Shown here piece after piece: positions 39,347 through 49,911 of a stretch of 64,000 nt of DNA; the first letter of the stretch is position 1, and each line of letters begins with the position of its first letter. Position numbers and translations under genes: made by a program. Origin of the DNA: Cylindrotheca closterium (Eukaryota > Bacillariophyta > Bacillariophyceae > Bacillariales > Bacillariaceae); NCBI GenBank assembly GCA_933822405.4, contig CAKOGP040001759.1:1-64000 (forward strand), given 5' to 3'. The notes beneath the pieces are model-generated. The model was not told the DNA's origin. It was given only the letters and a program-made list of their open reading frames with translations, and did no database searches.

Positions 39347-40243
39347 ATCTCTGATGCAACATTTCACGTTGGTGACGAAACAATGAAACAAAGAGAAGCA
39401 AGGTGTGTCTAAAGCTTAAGAATAGTGCACATAACACACTATAATTGTATAATACTATTTGCCCCGATATATCGTATGGCCTGACAAGATGAATAATTCA
39501 ATCAATGGAGTGCCCAGTATTGAATATTGGAGTTAGACGCGTTTTGTTGCAAATATAAGCTGTGACTTTAGTCTTCCATCGAATACCAAGCCCTACAGGT
39601 TGTGTTCGTCGACTATTGAAACGGTTGCTGATTCGGGAGAGGCTTGTGGTAGCAAGAACCGAAGCTCTTCGACGTCCTTAGAGGATTGTTTTCAAAGTTG
39701 AATTTGTCCCAACGGAGAACTGGTCCCACGAAGTGTTATCCTTCTATCTTCAAAAACTAAATTGAGTGGTTCGACATTGTTCAATGAAACAGATCACTGG
39801 TGCTAATGTTTCTACTATTCGGCAAGAAGGGGGCTGGTGGATGCCTGGAAGAGTAAGTAGTTGACGTCAGGTTGCTCCAAAACTCAAGTACTGGCAACGG
39901 TGGTCCTCGATGGATGATTCCAGTGAATGAGCGATCTCAAAAATCCCTTTTGGTAGCAGAATGCAAGTTGAATAGACCCCCTGGCGCTGACGATAGCGCT
40001 CCATCCTATAACCTAGAGTGCAATGATTTGCGGGATGGAAACATGTGCACGTAATCTCCTCCATCATCGGAAACTCCACCGATTTGATCGATCTTGTTCT
40101 TCGGTGCTCAAGTCCCCGCTGGCAGTAGCCTGCGAGAATTGAACTGTGGACGTTATTGCTGCCTGTCTCGCAGTTTGTCTCGGTATACAATACCTTTCAA
40201 CCACACCACTATAGATAATTGCATTCAAGGCTCCTAGTGAAAG
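39347..40243. other. intergenic, nothing supported
   Basis: About 900 bases. A minus-strand frame at 39867-40190 and a plus one at 39872-40054 have no recognisable domain. Confidence 0.35.
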
Positions 40244-41997
40244 TTATTGCAGAACGAAAAAGTGAACAGAAATGAAAACCCGATAGACGATTCTGTCAAC
40301 AATAAGAAATCCGGTTCCGTCAGTTTTTTGAATCGTACCTTGCGATGGGAGGGCAATTGTCACAACGGTTGCTGCTGCAACGGTGTCGAAAACTATTGCA
40401 ATGGAACTTGGTAACCATACGATAAGATACACAAATATGTACATCATGGACCGGGCCAACACTAGCTTTTGCTGTCTTCCAGTTTGAGCTGTCAGTGTCC
40501 ATCGTGTTGCACGATTCTCTTGGTGTCGCACATAGAAGAAGAGCGATGCCATTGCATATATGATGATGAGCAACGTCAGAAATGCCCATCCCATTGCCAG
40601 TCCAATCTGGTACAACAAAGGGTCACTACCCCTTACATTTTCGTCACAATATTCATCAAACAATGGCCCAAGTCTTTCCAAATCACAAGGTGCCGGGGAA
40701 ATGTCGATCCAACAGAAACCAATGTTCAATGCATTGGTCATCTCCATAGCAGCGGCGATAGTTGCCGTCAGCACAGCAAAACTGATACCAAACGCAAAGA
40801 AGAAAATTTCCACCTTTTTCATCTGCTTTTCATTCCATGAATACTTTACAACCAGTAGACTTTGAATGGCCAAAAAGGCTGTAAAGACTGTGGAACCACA
40901 GACGCCAAGCTGGATCATTATTCCCTGAAGTGTGCATGTGGCAATGCTGCCGCTTGCATCTGGATAGTCAATGTCCCAACGTTCTAGAGGAGAAAATAGG
41001 CTGATAAGTATAGTCTTACACCATAAGATAGCATGCGTGGAAGCTCAAACAACGTACCTTGACTGTAGTACTTTTCAAAGTCACCCGGTGGCGACGATGG
41101 TGCTGCCCAACGACCGCAAAACAACGCAACTGAAGAAAGAATATCAAAACAGCAAATGGAGAACAGCAGCCGATTGAAAAGTAGAGGCATATTCTTTTTG
41201 CGACGTGCACTGGTACCAACAAGACTCAGCAAGATATACGTCGATCCGAGTATCGATAAACTACTGCTGACTCGGAACAAGATAGCCCAGGTTCTCTTTC
41301 GTTCGACATCGGTTACGTCCTGACGACAATTGCAGGTGTCAATGTAGGCGCGAGAAGACACGTCGATGGTGAGTAATATAAGTCCATCTACTATCAGTGC
41401 ATCAGTCTCATTTTGAAACATGCTGTTGATTTCTTTTGCATCCTCCAACATGACTGATGCCAATGACAGGTTGGTGTCAGGTTCTTCGTCGAATTTTTGA
41501 AAAGCTGTAAGAGTATCTTTGGATATCAGTAGATATTTTGCGAAAGGATACAACTTTTCCACTGTCTGTGCCATTTTTGAGTGGTCACAGGATCCTATCC
41601 ATTCTGCTGCAGCTGGGTCGTCATAGAATATGGCTGTTTGGTATTGGTTATTGTTCAGTTCGTTGGTGGACCAATTGGAGAATATGTTGCTGTCTGTTGA
41701 ATCCAAAGTGTCATTACATAAGTCTATCGTTGTTTTCATTACCACAGCTGTGACAGTGCTAGTCCAAGGGACCCCAAACATGGCCGGATGTGCCAGGATG
41801 GTTCGAGGCGATGATGATGAGGATGATGAGGATGATGACGACAACGATGAAAATGAGTTTTGAGCATCAAGAGCATCACAGTTTTCGCACATGCTCAGAA
41901 TGGTAATGATCCATAGTGTCAAAACCGTCGAGGCGCATATTCTTCGACTTGTTTCATGAAACCAGCTACGTCGATCGTTGAAGGCAGACCGAACCAT
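40244..41997 (-). CDS. 7TM receptor (cAMP-receptor-like GPCR) with ectodomain
   Basis: Exons 41997-41058 and 40983-40244, phase-1 GTACG...TAG intron of 74 bp; 559 residues. A signal anchor (about 18-36), a Ser run, and an ectodomain with LAHPAMFGVPWTS come first. Then TM1 (about 240-262), TM2 with NRLLFSICCFDILSSVALFC, a short loop (WAAPSSPPGDFEKYYSQ), then ERWDIDYPDASGSIATCTLQ, whose Cys pairs in the TM3 region, and TM3-7 in exon 2. The TM2-TM3 pattern is that of Dictyostelium cAR-like and other stramenopile GPCRs. Ligand unknown. A shorter paralogue lies at 45.2-46.2 kb. Confidence 0.85.
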
Positions 41998-42410
41998 GAA
42001 GCATTGGATTTATCGTTACAAGTAGACTATATAAAATGATGTTGACTCACTCTGTCATCCTATGACCGTTGTGACCATGAGACAAAAACTATCCAATCAG
42101 ATATTCAATGTTTAGTTTGTCGTATCGTATCGTATCGTGATGAGCAACTGAACGATTGATTCATTCGAATGCACAAGACAAAATGTTGCGTCGGGTTCTG
42201 ATTTATGCACTAAATTGAAAATGCGATCCGAAGATGTCATCCAAAAGACCAAATCTGATCAAAAACAGTCTTCAGAATAAAAGTACGAAGAATGCTGGTA
42301 TTCTTCAGTCAGAACACAAACAGAATCTGATCAAAAACATTCAGAAGTACAAACCACGAATTACAAAACTATCAGAGGAAACTAATTACCATAGTACAAA
42401 CTAAACGACA
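41998..42410. other. divergent promoter region
   Basis: About 410 bases between the receptor and CRAL-TRIO starts. Contains short internal repeats, e.g. CGTATCGTATCGT near 42121 and two copies of ACAGAATCTGATCAAAAACA-like sequence (about 42255-42345). Confidence 0.4.
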
Positions 42411-43325
42411 ATGACCACCTGGGCATGGATGCAACAAGGCGCAAAGCCTTCAGTCAAGAACAATGGAAGCAATAATGAGTCCAACGAGGACAAAGACATC
42501 ATGGACGACAACCGACCTCTGATTTCGGATCTCTTGACAGAACACCGCGAGCGAATCGATGAGTTCCAGACTCAGCTGAGCAAAGATGATTTGTACGATA
42601 AAGATAAGCATGACGATCTGTGGATGCTGAGATTTCTTCTAAGCCACAAAAAGGACTTGGACAAGGCGCTCTCCGCTGCGAAGGAAACGCTTCAATTTCG
42701 AAAAAAGTACAACCTTGATGACAAAGACATTCGGTCAGTCCCACCTCAAGACATCAAAGAGCCCGATGGTGTAACAAGCCGAGGGTTCCAATGCTTTCTA
42801 AACAATGGAGTCCCGAGAGATGCAGTACGTCTGGTTGCACCAGCAAATGAGAAGTCCCATGCTGTGGTTGTTTACTTCAGCATTAAGGACATCGATACTC
42901 ATAAGCTTGCAGAAGTGAAACAAGAGGATTGGGTTGCTGGTATGGTTTATGCGAACGAATGGCAATTTCAGTGGAACGATTATACTTCAAGGACTACTGG
43001 CCGACTCACTAAATCGATACACATCATTGATGTTTCGGACATTAATCTGTCGATGAGAGACTCCACCACACAAGAAAAGTACGCTAAAGCTGGCAAGGAG
43101 CTACAGAACTGTTATCCCCAGGGTGTTGAATCATACTTTGTCTGCAACGCTCCTTTCTGGATTCAAGGCCCATGGAAACTTTTGAAACCTCTTCTCCCAG
43201 TGCGAGTTGTTTCGAAACTAGATTTTCTGAATCCAAAAGAAAACGAGCCAGATCGCGACCAGATCCTACGATTCTTGCCCTCTAGTCAACTCCCAACACA
43301 GTTTGGAGGAGTCTCTGCTCACTGA
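42411..43325 (+). CDS. Sec14-like CRAL-TRIO lipid-transfer protein
   Basis: A 304-residue intronless protein. CRAL-TRIO-N: DDLWMLRFLLSHKKDLDKAL and ETLQFRKKY (about 70-110). The CRAL-TRIO fold follows to about 300: HAVVVYFSIKDIDTHKL, TKSIHIIDVSDINLS, KELQNCYPQGVESYFVCNAP (the usual PE-x-YP-type segment) and FLPSSQLPTQFGG, the ending common to the family. Such proteins move phosphatidylinositol, phosphatidylcholine or hydrophobic small molecules between membranes. It has no extra domain, unlike the copy at 18.9-20.7 kb, and little similarity to it outside the fold. Confidence 0.9.
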   Translation: MTTWAWMQQGAKPSVKNNGSNNESNEDKDIMDDNRPLISDLLTEHRERIDEFQTQLSKDDLYDKDKHDDLWMLRFLLSHKKDLDKALSAAKETLQFRKKYNLDDKDIRSVPPQDIKEPDGVTSRGFQCFLNNGVPRDAVRLVAPANEKSHAVVVYFSIKDIDTHKLAEVKQEDWVAGMVYANEWQFQWNDYTSRTTGRLTKSIHIIDVSDINLSMRDSTTQEKYAKAGKELQNCYPQGVESYFVCNAPFWIQGPWKLLKPLLPVRVVSKLDFLNPKENEPDRDQILRFLPSSQLPTQFGGVSAH

Positions 43326-43478
43326 TTTTGTCGGAAGTATATTGGGCCTGGCTCTGCTATGCGTTTTACATAGTTCCATGTCCTCCTATTAAAATGAAAT
43401 CCGCCATCTATTCAAAGTAGAAACCTATTTCACTGACACCACTGTAGAAGCATCCAGACATGTTAGAAATCAATAGTT

Positions 43479-44931
43479 TTAGAAGGTAACACTCGTCACT
43501 TTGGATACGCACCTACTGTAAATTCCATTGAACACCAATTCTGGGAATAGCAATAGAAGAAAGTTGGACAGGATTCCTATAACGACAGTAGATTCGGAAG
43601 CTGTAACGCCACCTTTAGGGAACAGAAGCAATCGACAAAAAATCAAATGAAATAGTGAGGACTGACATCCATAGTGGAGATCGGTCCATTGACTCCGCGG
43701 CAGGCGGAAACTTACCTAATTGCTTGAGTCGCACCAATAGGTTTCCAGAGACGTCACCTATTGTGGCAACCAGTAAACTGGAACGTGGTTGCGCGAGCGA
43801 GCTCCTTGGTGTCAGGTATCATGAGAGTGTGCATTGCATCGGCTTCCTTGGTATTCCTTACCTGAGACCTAGAAAGGCTTGCTGATTGGGATGCAACATT
43901 TGCACCCTCTCCCACCATTCGGTTCCTCGAATCGTCAATGTCCACGCAAATGGTATGAAGAGACATGCTAGCCCATTGATTACCACATTCCCAGTGAGAT
44001 ACAGTTGAGCCTGCTTTTGATACGCTGGAGAAGATGGGAGAATCCGGGATGATTCGTCTATAGTGTCCATCAGATTCTGATCGCTATTTGCCTCTTCCAA
44101 AACTCCTTTTCCGTAAAGTGCATAAGCAACACCATAAATGGTTATTGCAGAGAACAGCAAACTCATGGCGGGGTCCAAAACCTCCAACTGCATAGGAAAG
44201 TGTGGTTGGATCCGTGCAGTCAGCCAGCCAAAAGGAATCAAATATAGTGCTGCGCAGAAAGTAATAGTGACAAGACGAAAGAACAATCATATCAGGATTC
44301 TGCTGAACCAAAATTCACCATGAAATCATAAACGAAGAATCCAGCCTATACCTGAGAACTCGTAAACCGTGCGATATTCAGCCAATCTAGGCGCTCTCCA
44401 GTCTCTGGGTGTATCGTATGTCATCTTTCCATGAGCCAAACTCGTGAGCAGAACTGCACCAACGCAAATCGCGTACTCCAGCTCGTTGCATTTACCGGTC
44501 ATTGCAGTCTGAAATGATGCAATTATGAGTGGCACATGTCCCCAGACACCCACAATATCTTCCAACGAAGCCCACAATTTTTGCATTGAAGATGGCTCTC
44601 CCCACGCTTCACCGGAGACAAGGCGATTCCAACCAAACAGCATTCGTTCGACCTCCGATTCTGATTCAGTCGTTGCTCCCTCAGTGTCGTTGACATTGGA
44701 TAGCAAAGAAGATGCACGGTTTCTGGTCGAACTAGAGCCAGTATTTAGATGCTGCACCTTGTGGCTGGATGCTTCTGGCGAAACGAGTTCATTCACCAGT
44801 CGACGAGACTGGTGAACTGGCTGCAACTGCAATTTGGAATGCTGATGCTGAAAAGCCGATGATGATGATGATGTCGACAAGGCAAGAACAAGAACAAGAA
44901 AATAGAACTTGAATCGAAACGAGTGCACCAT
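43479..44931 (-). CDS. plastid-targeted multi-span membrane protein
   Basis: Four exons: 44931-44352, 44249-43862, 43777-43716 and 43612-43479. All are GT-AG with phases 1, 2, 1, and the joined length is exactly divisible by three (387 residues). The presequence is a signal peptide ending SSSSSAFQHQ, the Ala-Phe junction typical of diatom plastid import. Mature part: a soluble Ser-rich region, LIIASFQTAMTGKCNELEYA near a first helix, then helices in LFSAITIYGVAYALYG, YLTGNVVINGLACLFIPFAW, SLLVATIGDVSGNLLV and VIGILSNFLLLLFPELVFNG. I do not recognise the family. The start was moved to the ATG MVHSFRFKF because the longer frame opens with TTG. Confidence 0.8.
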
Positions 44932-45123
44932 GACGCTTTGGAATCCGGCTTTCAATGAAGGGCTGGGAAGTATTATTACAATTGTGTTGTGTTATTGCTT
45001 TTGATGATGATGATCGTGCACAGATTTTTACTCGCGTACATATATCATATACGGTATCGTCTCCGCAATGACGAAAAGGTTTTCGAACTTTCTCAATTCG
45101 GTGTCTATGATACTACCATACGG
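44932..45123. other. intergenic
   Basis: Short upstream region of the plastid protein gene, AT-rich, with TGATGATGATGAT near 45003. Confidence 0.4.
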
Positions 45124-45185
45124 CCAATATAAAATTCTCACGGTCAACGAATCAATCAATGTTCGTTGACCGTGAAATATTGGCA
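45124..45185. repeat. imperfect palindrome with 12-bp perfect stem core
   Basis: CACGGTCAACGA (45139-45150) and its complement TCGTTGACCGTG (45163-45174) enclose a 12-base loop ATCAATCAATGT. The arms continue outward as CCAATAT ... ATATTGG with a few unpaired bases on the left. It could form a cruciform or hairpin, and lies about 60 bases beyond the stop of the truncated receptor. Confidence 0.85.
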
Positions 45186-45243
45186 TAATCGGGGGACCCC
45201 TATTGTTTTGATTGGCTCCCCTTCTTCATCGCACGATACAGGA

Positions 45244-46230
45244 TCATTGGAAAGCTATTATATACATTGTTGTACATGTACCATCATTGCCAACGGCACG
45301 CGGAAACTTGACTTCCCACCGTTCAATGCTATAGTACCCTTCATAGTTTCCAGGTGGAGCTGTCGGTGTTGCCCACCCAGCAACCATCATTGCCAGAGAC
45401 GACATCAGATCAGCAATAGAAATTGCCAATAGTAATCGATTAAATGGGACCCGCATACTCTTGGAACGCCTTTGTTTGTTCCCAACCAAAGTGTATAGGA
45501 CGTACACGGATCCAATGAATGAAAGAAATGCCGAGATTTGGGTCATTGTTATTATCGTTGTTGCACCTCTTTCAATGTGTTCCAAAGTGATGCTCGTATC
45601 CAAGATGAAGCGAGAGGTTGCATCAACGGTGACCAGAATCGAACCTGTTGCAATCGAAGATACCGTTTCATCGCCAAATCTGTTCTTAATTGCTGTATCA
45701 ATAAAAGTATTGGTGAGAATCGTCTTCTTTTCCATATTTGACAACTGAATGACAGATGACATTGACATACCATCTCCATCGTCCAACGTGACGGTTGCCA
45801 ACGCTAAAGTTGAGTCCAATTCTTCATCATACTTCGTAATAGGTACTAAATCGGTGTTTGCAATCAGCAAGTATTGCGCTGTGGGATACTTCTTTTCTGC
45901 AACCTGTGCCATGGTTGAATGTCGGCACTCTAGGTTTCCAGTTGTTTCAAAAGGATCGAAATACAAGGCAACTCCATAGAGTTTTTGGTCTATATTATTG
46001 CCTACATCCGGTTCTATGTCCAAATAGTCGGGTTCAACAATGGTTTCATTGCAAAGATCCCATGAAATCGTATACAGCCGAACTGTAGTATCGGATGTCC
46101 ATCTCTTTCCAAACATTGCAGGATGTGCGACAAGTGTAGGTGTTGATGGGTCTTCAGATTGTCCAATCGTCATGACGAGGAAGAGTACCAATAAGTGTGC
46201 GAGACATGCTATCTGGATTGAAAACTTCAT
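45244..46230 (-). CDS. truncated paralogue of the 7TM receptor
   Basis: Starting at the ATG of MKFSIQIACL gives 328 residues with a signal peptide (ACLAHLLVLFLVMTIGQSED), an ectodomain with LVAHPAMFGKRWTS, TM1 (SAFLSFIGSVYVLYTLVG, about 232-250), TM2 (FNRLLLAISIADLMSSLAMM, about 262-281) and a loop ending GYYSIERWEVKFPRAVGNDG. It then stops after TCTTMYIIAFQ, just where the longer receptor enters TM3. The intron at the YYSQ/ERWD junction of the paralogue is missing here. No TM3-7 sequence is found before the next gene. So it is either a two-span ectodomain protein or a pseudogene of a receptor. Confidence 0.7.
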   Translation of the reverse strand: MKFSIQIACLAHLLVLFLVMTIGQSEDPSTPTLVAHPAMFGKRWTSDTTVRLYTISWDLCNETIVEPDYLDIEPDVGNNIDQKLYGVALYFDPFETTGNLECRHSTMAQVAEKKYPTAQYLLIANTDLVPITKYDEELDSTLALATVTLDDGDGMSMSSVIQLSNMEKKTILTNTFIDTAIKNRFGDETVSSIATGSILVTVDATSRFILDTSITLEHIERGATTIITMTQISAFLSFIGSVYVLYTLVGNKQRRSKSMRVPFNRLLLAISIADLMSSLAMMVAGWATPTAPPGNYEGYYSIERWEVKFPRAVGNDGTCTTMYIIAFQ

Positions 46231-46862
46231 GGCGACTTGGTGATGGATGCAATCAAAGTGCAATCTTCAGGGAGTCTCCATGCGATGATGTCTGATTGAT
46301 GACTTTCCTTCATTCAGTCTTGCATTTCTCAGGAACATACAGTATGTACGGTGATAAGTGATAATATTACCCTTTGGGCGCGATGAGTCGGAGGAATCAA
46401 ATCCCCTCAACATGCAGCATACATTACCGGTACTGCATCCTACACATAGGTATATTCTTCTATTATAAAAAAAATGATATTATGATTAGTCCTGCCACCT
46501 TCAATCATGCTCGTTCAATTTTACAACTTGAAACTTTGACAGGAATTCACAGAATGCGGTGCACGAAAGACCAAAGATGTACTTCGCTTCAAAACGAAAC
46601 AGTAGTTCCGCTACCAAAGTTCAAAAGTGTACTTTCATTCAAGGAAGCTATGACCGTAATAGCGATAAAAGATTTTTCCGGGGTGTCGTTTCGCCACGAA
46701 AATGACGCACAAAAACCCTCTTCTCTAATTACATTTCAAAAATCGGAGTTGCCTTGCGACTATTACACGTGTCCGAAAAACTCCCCAACAGAATCATCGT
46801 GTCACACACTTTTCAGAACTGCCAGACAAAGGACACATAAAAACAAAAACAAGAATACCAAC
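46231..46862. other. upstream region of the globin-like gene
   Basis: The reading frame of the globin-like gene is open back to about 46374 (ATG at 46383 and others), a rather long open stretch. The extra residues are Ser/Thr/Lys-rich with no recognisable domain; I treat them as unproven. Confidence 0.35.
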
Positions 46863-47360
46863 ATGTGCAGAGCCATTCGTCAACGTGATCTATCTACCAA
46901 GATTAATTTCCTCCAAGACGTTGTTGGAGACAGCCAATATGATTTCCTCATCATGACCTTCTGCGATAGTATCTTTGAAGATTCAGACTTGAAATTCTTT
47001 TTCCAGGGTTTCGATGTGGAAGTGATGGCCGCTCTCATGAAGCGATTGCTGAACATTACCTTCCAATCGTCATCCAGAATCGATATCTTTGACGAAGATA
47101 CTCGGTCCAAGATTGTCCTTCGAAACTACGCACTCTTTGAAATGGGCTTAAACGAAAAACAGTTCGAAAAGCTCGAATCCCATTTTGAATTCGCTCTGCG
47201 CGATGCTTGGCTGGACGCTGAGCTTGTCGATGAATGCAAGCAACGATTTAGTGATCTACGAAAGGTTTTCCAGATGGAGGGCAAAGAATTCGAGCACGCT
47301 GCCACGGCGAATCGAGTAGTGGCATGTCAAATGATTCTAGCTGCTGCCTCATCATCATAA
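46863..47360 (+). CDS. globin-like protein
   Basis: A 165-residue protein from the ATG of MCRAIRQRDL; earlier in-frame ATGs would add up to 160 residues. The pattern matches truncated/bacterial-type globins: a helix with FLIMTFCDSIFEDSDLKFFF, then GFDVEVMAALMKRLLNITF, then a second half YALFEMGLNEKQFEKLESHF and AWLDAELVDECKQRFSDLR. The haem-binding proximal His, expected near YALFEMGL, is not obvious there, so either the alignment is offset or haem binding is altered. Such proteins bind O2 or NO or sense gas. Assigned by fold pattern only. Confidence 0.6.
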   Translation: MCRAIRQRDLSTKINFLQDVVGDSQYDFLIMTFCDSIFEDSDLKFFFQGFDVEVMAALMKRLLNITFQSSSRIDIFDEDTRSKIVLRNYALFEMGLNEKQFEKLESHFEFALRDAWLDAELVDECKQRFSDLRKVFQMEGKEFEHAATANRVVACQMILAAASSS

Positions 47361-47753
47361 TCAGACTGGATGGCACTTTCTCGAAATTCCTGCAATTCCA
47401 TGCTATGATTGTTAGTCAAATTTGTAAACTTCTTCTAAATCGATCTACTTCTACAAATATACTTTGAGTCCCTATTACTGTACCCCTTATTATCGTACGT
47501 GTGTATGAAAGCATGTTTCGTCGCAACACAACCTAGAGACCAATGGAGAATAGGAGAAGTAGAGACATTAACCTTCAGCACTTTTATTTTATTGCATGCA
47601 GGCAGCTACTGTATATATAATCACCAGTCACCACAACCGCACATACCATCAGCGTTAATAGCAACAGAGAATCACAGTGGCCGTGAAACAGGTAGCCATA
47701 CCATATTCAATATTCGCAGACGTAATCAGTCAGATATACACATTGTCTAAGAA
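47361..47753. other. intergenic
   Basis: About 390 bases, AT-rich near 47440-47500. No supported gene; short frames only. Confidence 0.35.
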
Positions 47754-48317
47754 ATGGATCACGTTGAAGCTGACTTAACTCCCGGTCAAGAATGGCAGCA
47801 AGCTGTGAGCAACACTTGCAATCGCCTCTCAACGCAATATCTGAACTTGCTAAAGGCAGCGTCGTCTCTCCCGGCTTTGGAATCCGGGGGAAATCCGGGT
47901 GTCACAGTTGCTACTGGTGTTACGGGCTCAGCGGTGGATCCTACTGGCACTAGCACCAAGACAGGCGCATCCGCAACAGCCGCATCCGGAAGCAGTAAAT
48001 CCACATCTGATCCACGAGCGGGTGGTGGCAATATGAATTCTCTCCAGGATCCTCCTCCGCCACCATTGGCAGCCAACGTTGCCTTGAGTTCTCTACAGTG
48101 TCAATTAGCAGTGGAGAACTTGTGCGTAGCCGCATCCCAACTGCTATCCCTAATTCGTACGTTGAGATTGAGTCTTTTGCTGATGGATGAAGCTACAATC
48201 GTGGCTGAAGAAGAATGGCAAGTCGAACAAGTCAGAGCGATTACGGAGAAAGCTATGCAAGAAGCTGACGTTCTTGAACAGAAGTGGATGGAGTACAGAA
48301 ACCAAGAGGCGAATTGA
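47754..48317 (+). CDS. MED22: Mediator complex subunit 22-like
   Basis: A 187-residue intronless protein. The two conserved helical parts are separated by a Gly/Ser/Thr-rich linker (about 45-105) and a Pro run. The front helix is QEWQQAVSNTCNRLSTQYLN, and the second is VENLCVAASQLLSLIRTLRL followed by LLLMDEATIVAEEEWQVEQV and a charged coiled coil to the end. This is the Surf5/MED22 plan, in which the protein sits in the head module of Mediator and helps RNA polymerase II initiation. The linker is longer than in animals or yeast. No catalytic residues are expected, so the identification rests on helix pattern only. Confidence 0.65.
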   Translation: MDHVEADLTPGQEWQQAVSNTCNRLSTQYLNLLKAASSLPALESGGNPGVTVATGVTGSAVDPTGTSTKTGASATAASGSSKSTSDPRAGGGNMNSLQDPPPPPLAANVALSSLQCQLAVENLCVAASQLLSLIRTLRLSLLLMDEATIVAEEEWQVEQVRAITEKAMQEADVLEQKWMEYRNQEAN

Positions 48318-48548
48318 GCTACTCAATTTAGTGATCTTCAGCAAGTTGCTACGATTGACCTGCTTTGGTCGAAAACATAGAGGTTGAATAAGTCTTATCT
48401 AGTATAACATGTTTTCTATTTTTCCTATACACAATGTAATCCAATGGATACGAGGCCCACCTCGCCTCAGACGCAACAAGGATGGTTTCCTTTTCATTCC
48501 CAAGTCAGAATTGGTTCGAGACCTAGTTGGCTTCAGGCTTCTCGAGAC
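48318..48548. other. convergent 3' ends
   Basis: Short stretch between the MED22-like stop and the WW-domain gene stop; 3' UTRs, containing part of the 26-bp tandem duplication. Confidence 0.4.
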
Positions 48549-48568
48549 CTAGTTGGCTTCAGGCTTCT
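48517..48568. repeat. 26-bp tandem duplication across a stop codon
   Basis: CGAGACCTAGTTGGCTTC... occurs twice head to tail (48517-48542 and 48543-48568). The unit contains the TAG stop and last codons (PEAN) of the minus-strand chaperone gene, so the last codons and stop are repeated downstream of the real stop. Confidence 0.9.
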
Positions 48569-49911
48569 CCCACTGCGCTTTCCTAGTCTTGGTATTCCAA
48601 TAATAATAGGTACCATCGTTGGCAATATTGCGAGCCCAATTTTCAGGCAAGATGTCTTCGGGATCCACTGGAAATGGTTCGAGGATATTTCCCTTGGCAT
48701 CGACCATATCCGAAAAGTCTGGAAGGTCGACCCATGCCACACGAGCCTTGCGGTACCAATCATCAGGCCAATCATGGACAATGTTCTGATACTGGGCTTC
48801 GATGTACCATGCAATGCGTTCGGCTTGATCGCTTGTATCATCCAGAGCATCGGCATCGTCGTCCGCAGATCCATCATTTTCGTCATTGGGCGGATTGAGC
48901 AACAAAATGTGAGTTTGTACCAGATGCTTCAACTCCTCCAATCGTTCTTCAGGATTCTCCAAGAGTTCTCCACTGTAGCAGTGGTCGTAGTGAAAGCAGT
49001 GCATAAAGGTATACTGTTGGACCGTCTTGAGGTTCTTTGCCAACAGCATCTCATTGACGCCATAGGCTCTCATGCGATTGTTCGAATCGGTCCAAAAAAT
49101 ATCAAAGAGTTCTTCTTGAATCAAATGGGCACTGTGCGGGTCTTCAGTGTCTAACAACAACCGTTTCTATTGATAGGCAACGAATGAATCAATATGGACG
49201 ATAGACATGATGGAATCATCGGGTCGGAGCACAGTACAAATATGAGACATTCTGCCGAATTGCACTGATTGATCGATCCAATTTTTTAGAGGATTGAGTC
49301 AGTCGTACTTACATGAAGCATCCAAATGTGCATCGTCAGAATGGCTTGGTAGCTGCGAAATTCCTTCTTGATTCGACCGGGACCATACCATCGTCTGTAA
49401 TAATGGAGTGGGAAGATAGTCGACAAAGTTAGGTTCAATTCATAGAAGAAAAAAATACATGGCTCCTGTCACATCAGCAAAATAAGGGTCAAACAAGACA
49501 TGGCCTCGAACAAAAATTCTCCATACTCTAAGCTTCCAGTTGCGATATAATTACTCACGGATCAGATGCTTGGGTAATTGCTGCTTCCAAGAAGGATTCG
49601 GCAATTAGAATACGGTTGGTTTGTCTGCTGATGCTGTGTCGATCAAATAACTTTTGAAGGATATTCTTGTCACTTTTATCAAGCAATGAGGTCTGTTCTT
49701 CCACGGCTTGTTCATTTTGTTGATCATTCCCAGAGTTAGCTGCGGTCGAAAAGGTAACCGAGCTTCCAAATGGGGGAGACGATGACGTCCAACTGGTAGA
49801 AGTTGTGGATGATGTGTCGGTTGCAGTGTCAATGCTAGCCCATTGCGAACAAATGCCACCAACGTGTCTCGGTATGCGTCGAGTTGCGGTAGAAGTCAAT
49901 CGAGATAGCAT
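48549..49911 (-). CDS. cytochrome bc1 assembly chaperone (UQCC1/Cbp3-like) with WW domain
   Basis: Exons 49911-49559, 49394-49313 and 49166-48549; introns phase 2 and phase 0, with GTGAGT and GTAAGT donors; 350 residues. The front is a Ser/Thr-rich mitochondrial presequence (MLSRLTSTATRRIPRHVG). The ubiquinol-cytochrome c chaperone domain spans about 105-260: RSYQAILTMHIWMLH (rebuilt across the introns), IQEELFDIFWTDSNNRMRAY and KTVQQYTFMHCFHYDHCYS. An acidic loop and the segment around DDWYRKARVAWVDLPDF follow. The C-terminus (about 318-350) is a WW domain: LPENWARN, then the YYYWN and QWEKP words. Cbp3/UQCC1 binds cytochrome b during complex III assembly at the mitochondrial ribosome exit. 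The WW addition is unusual. Confidence 0.85.

Noticed and set aside
40244..40918. Two separate membrane-protein genes at 40.2-40.9 and 41.0-42.0 kb
   Set aside because: A phase-1 GT-AG intron at 40984-41057 joins them exactly into one seven-helix receptor.
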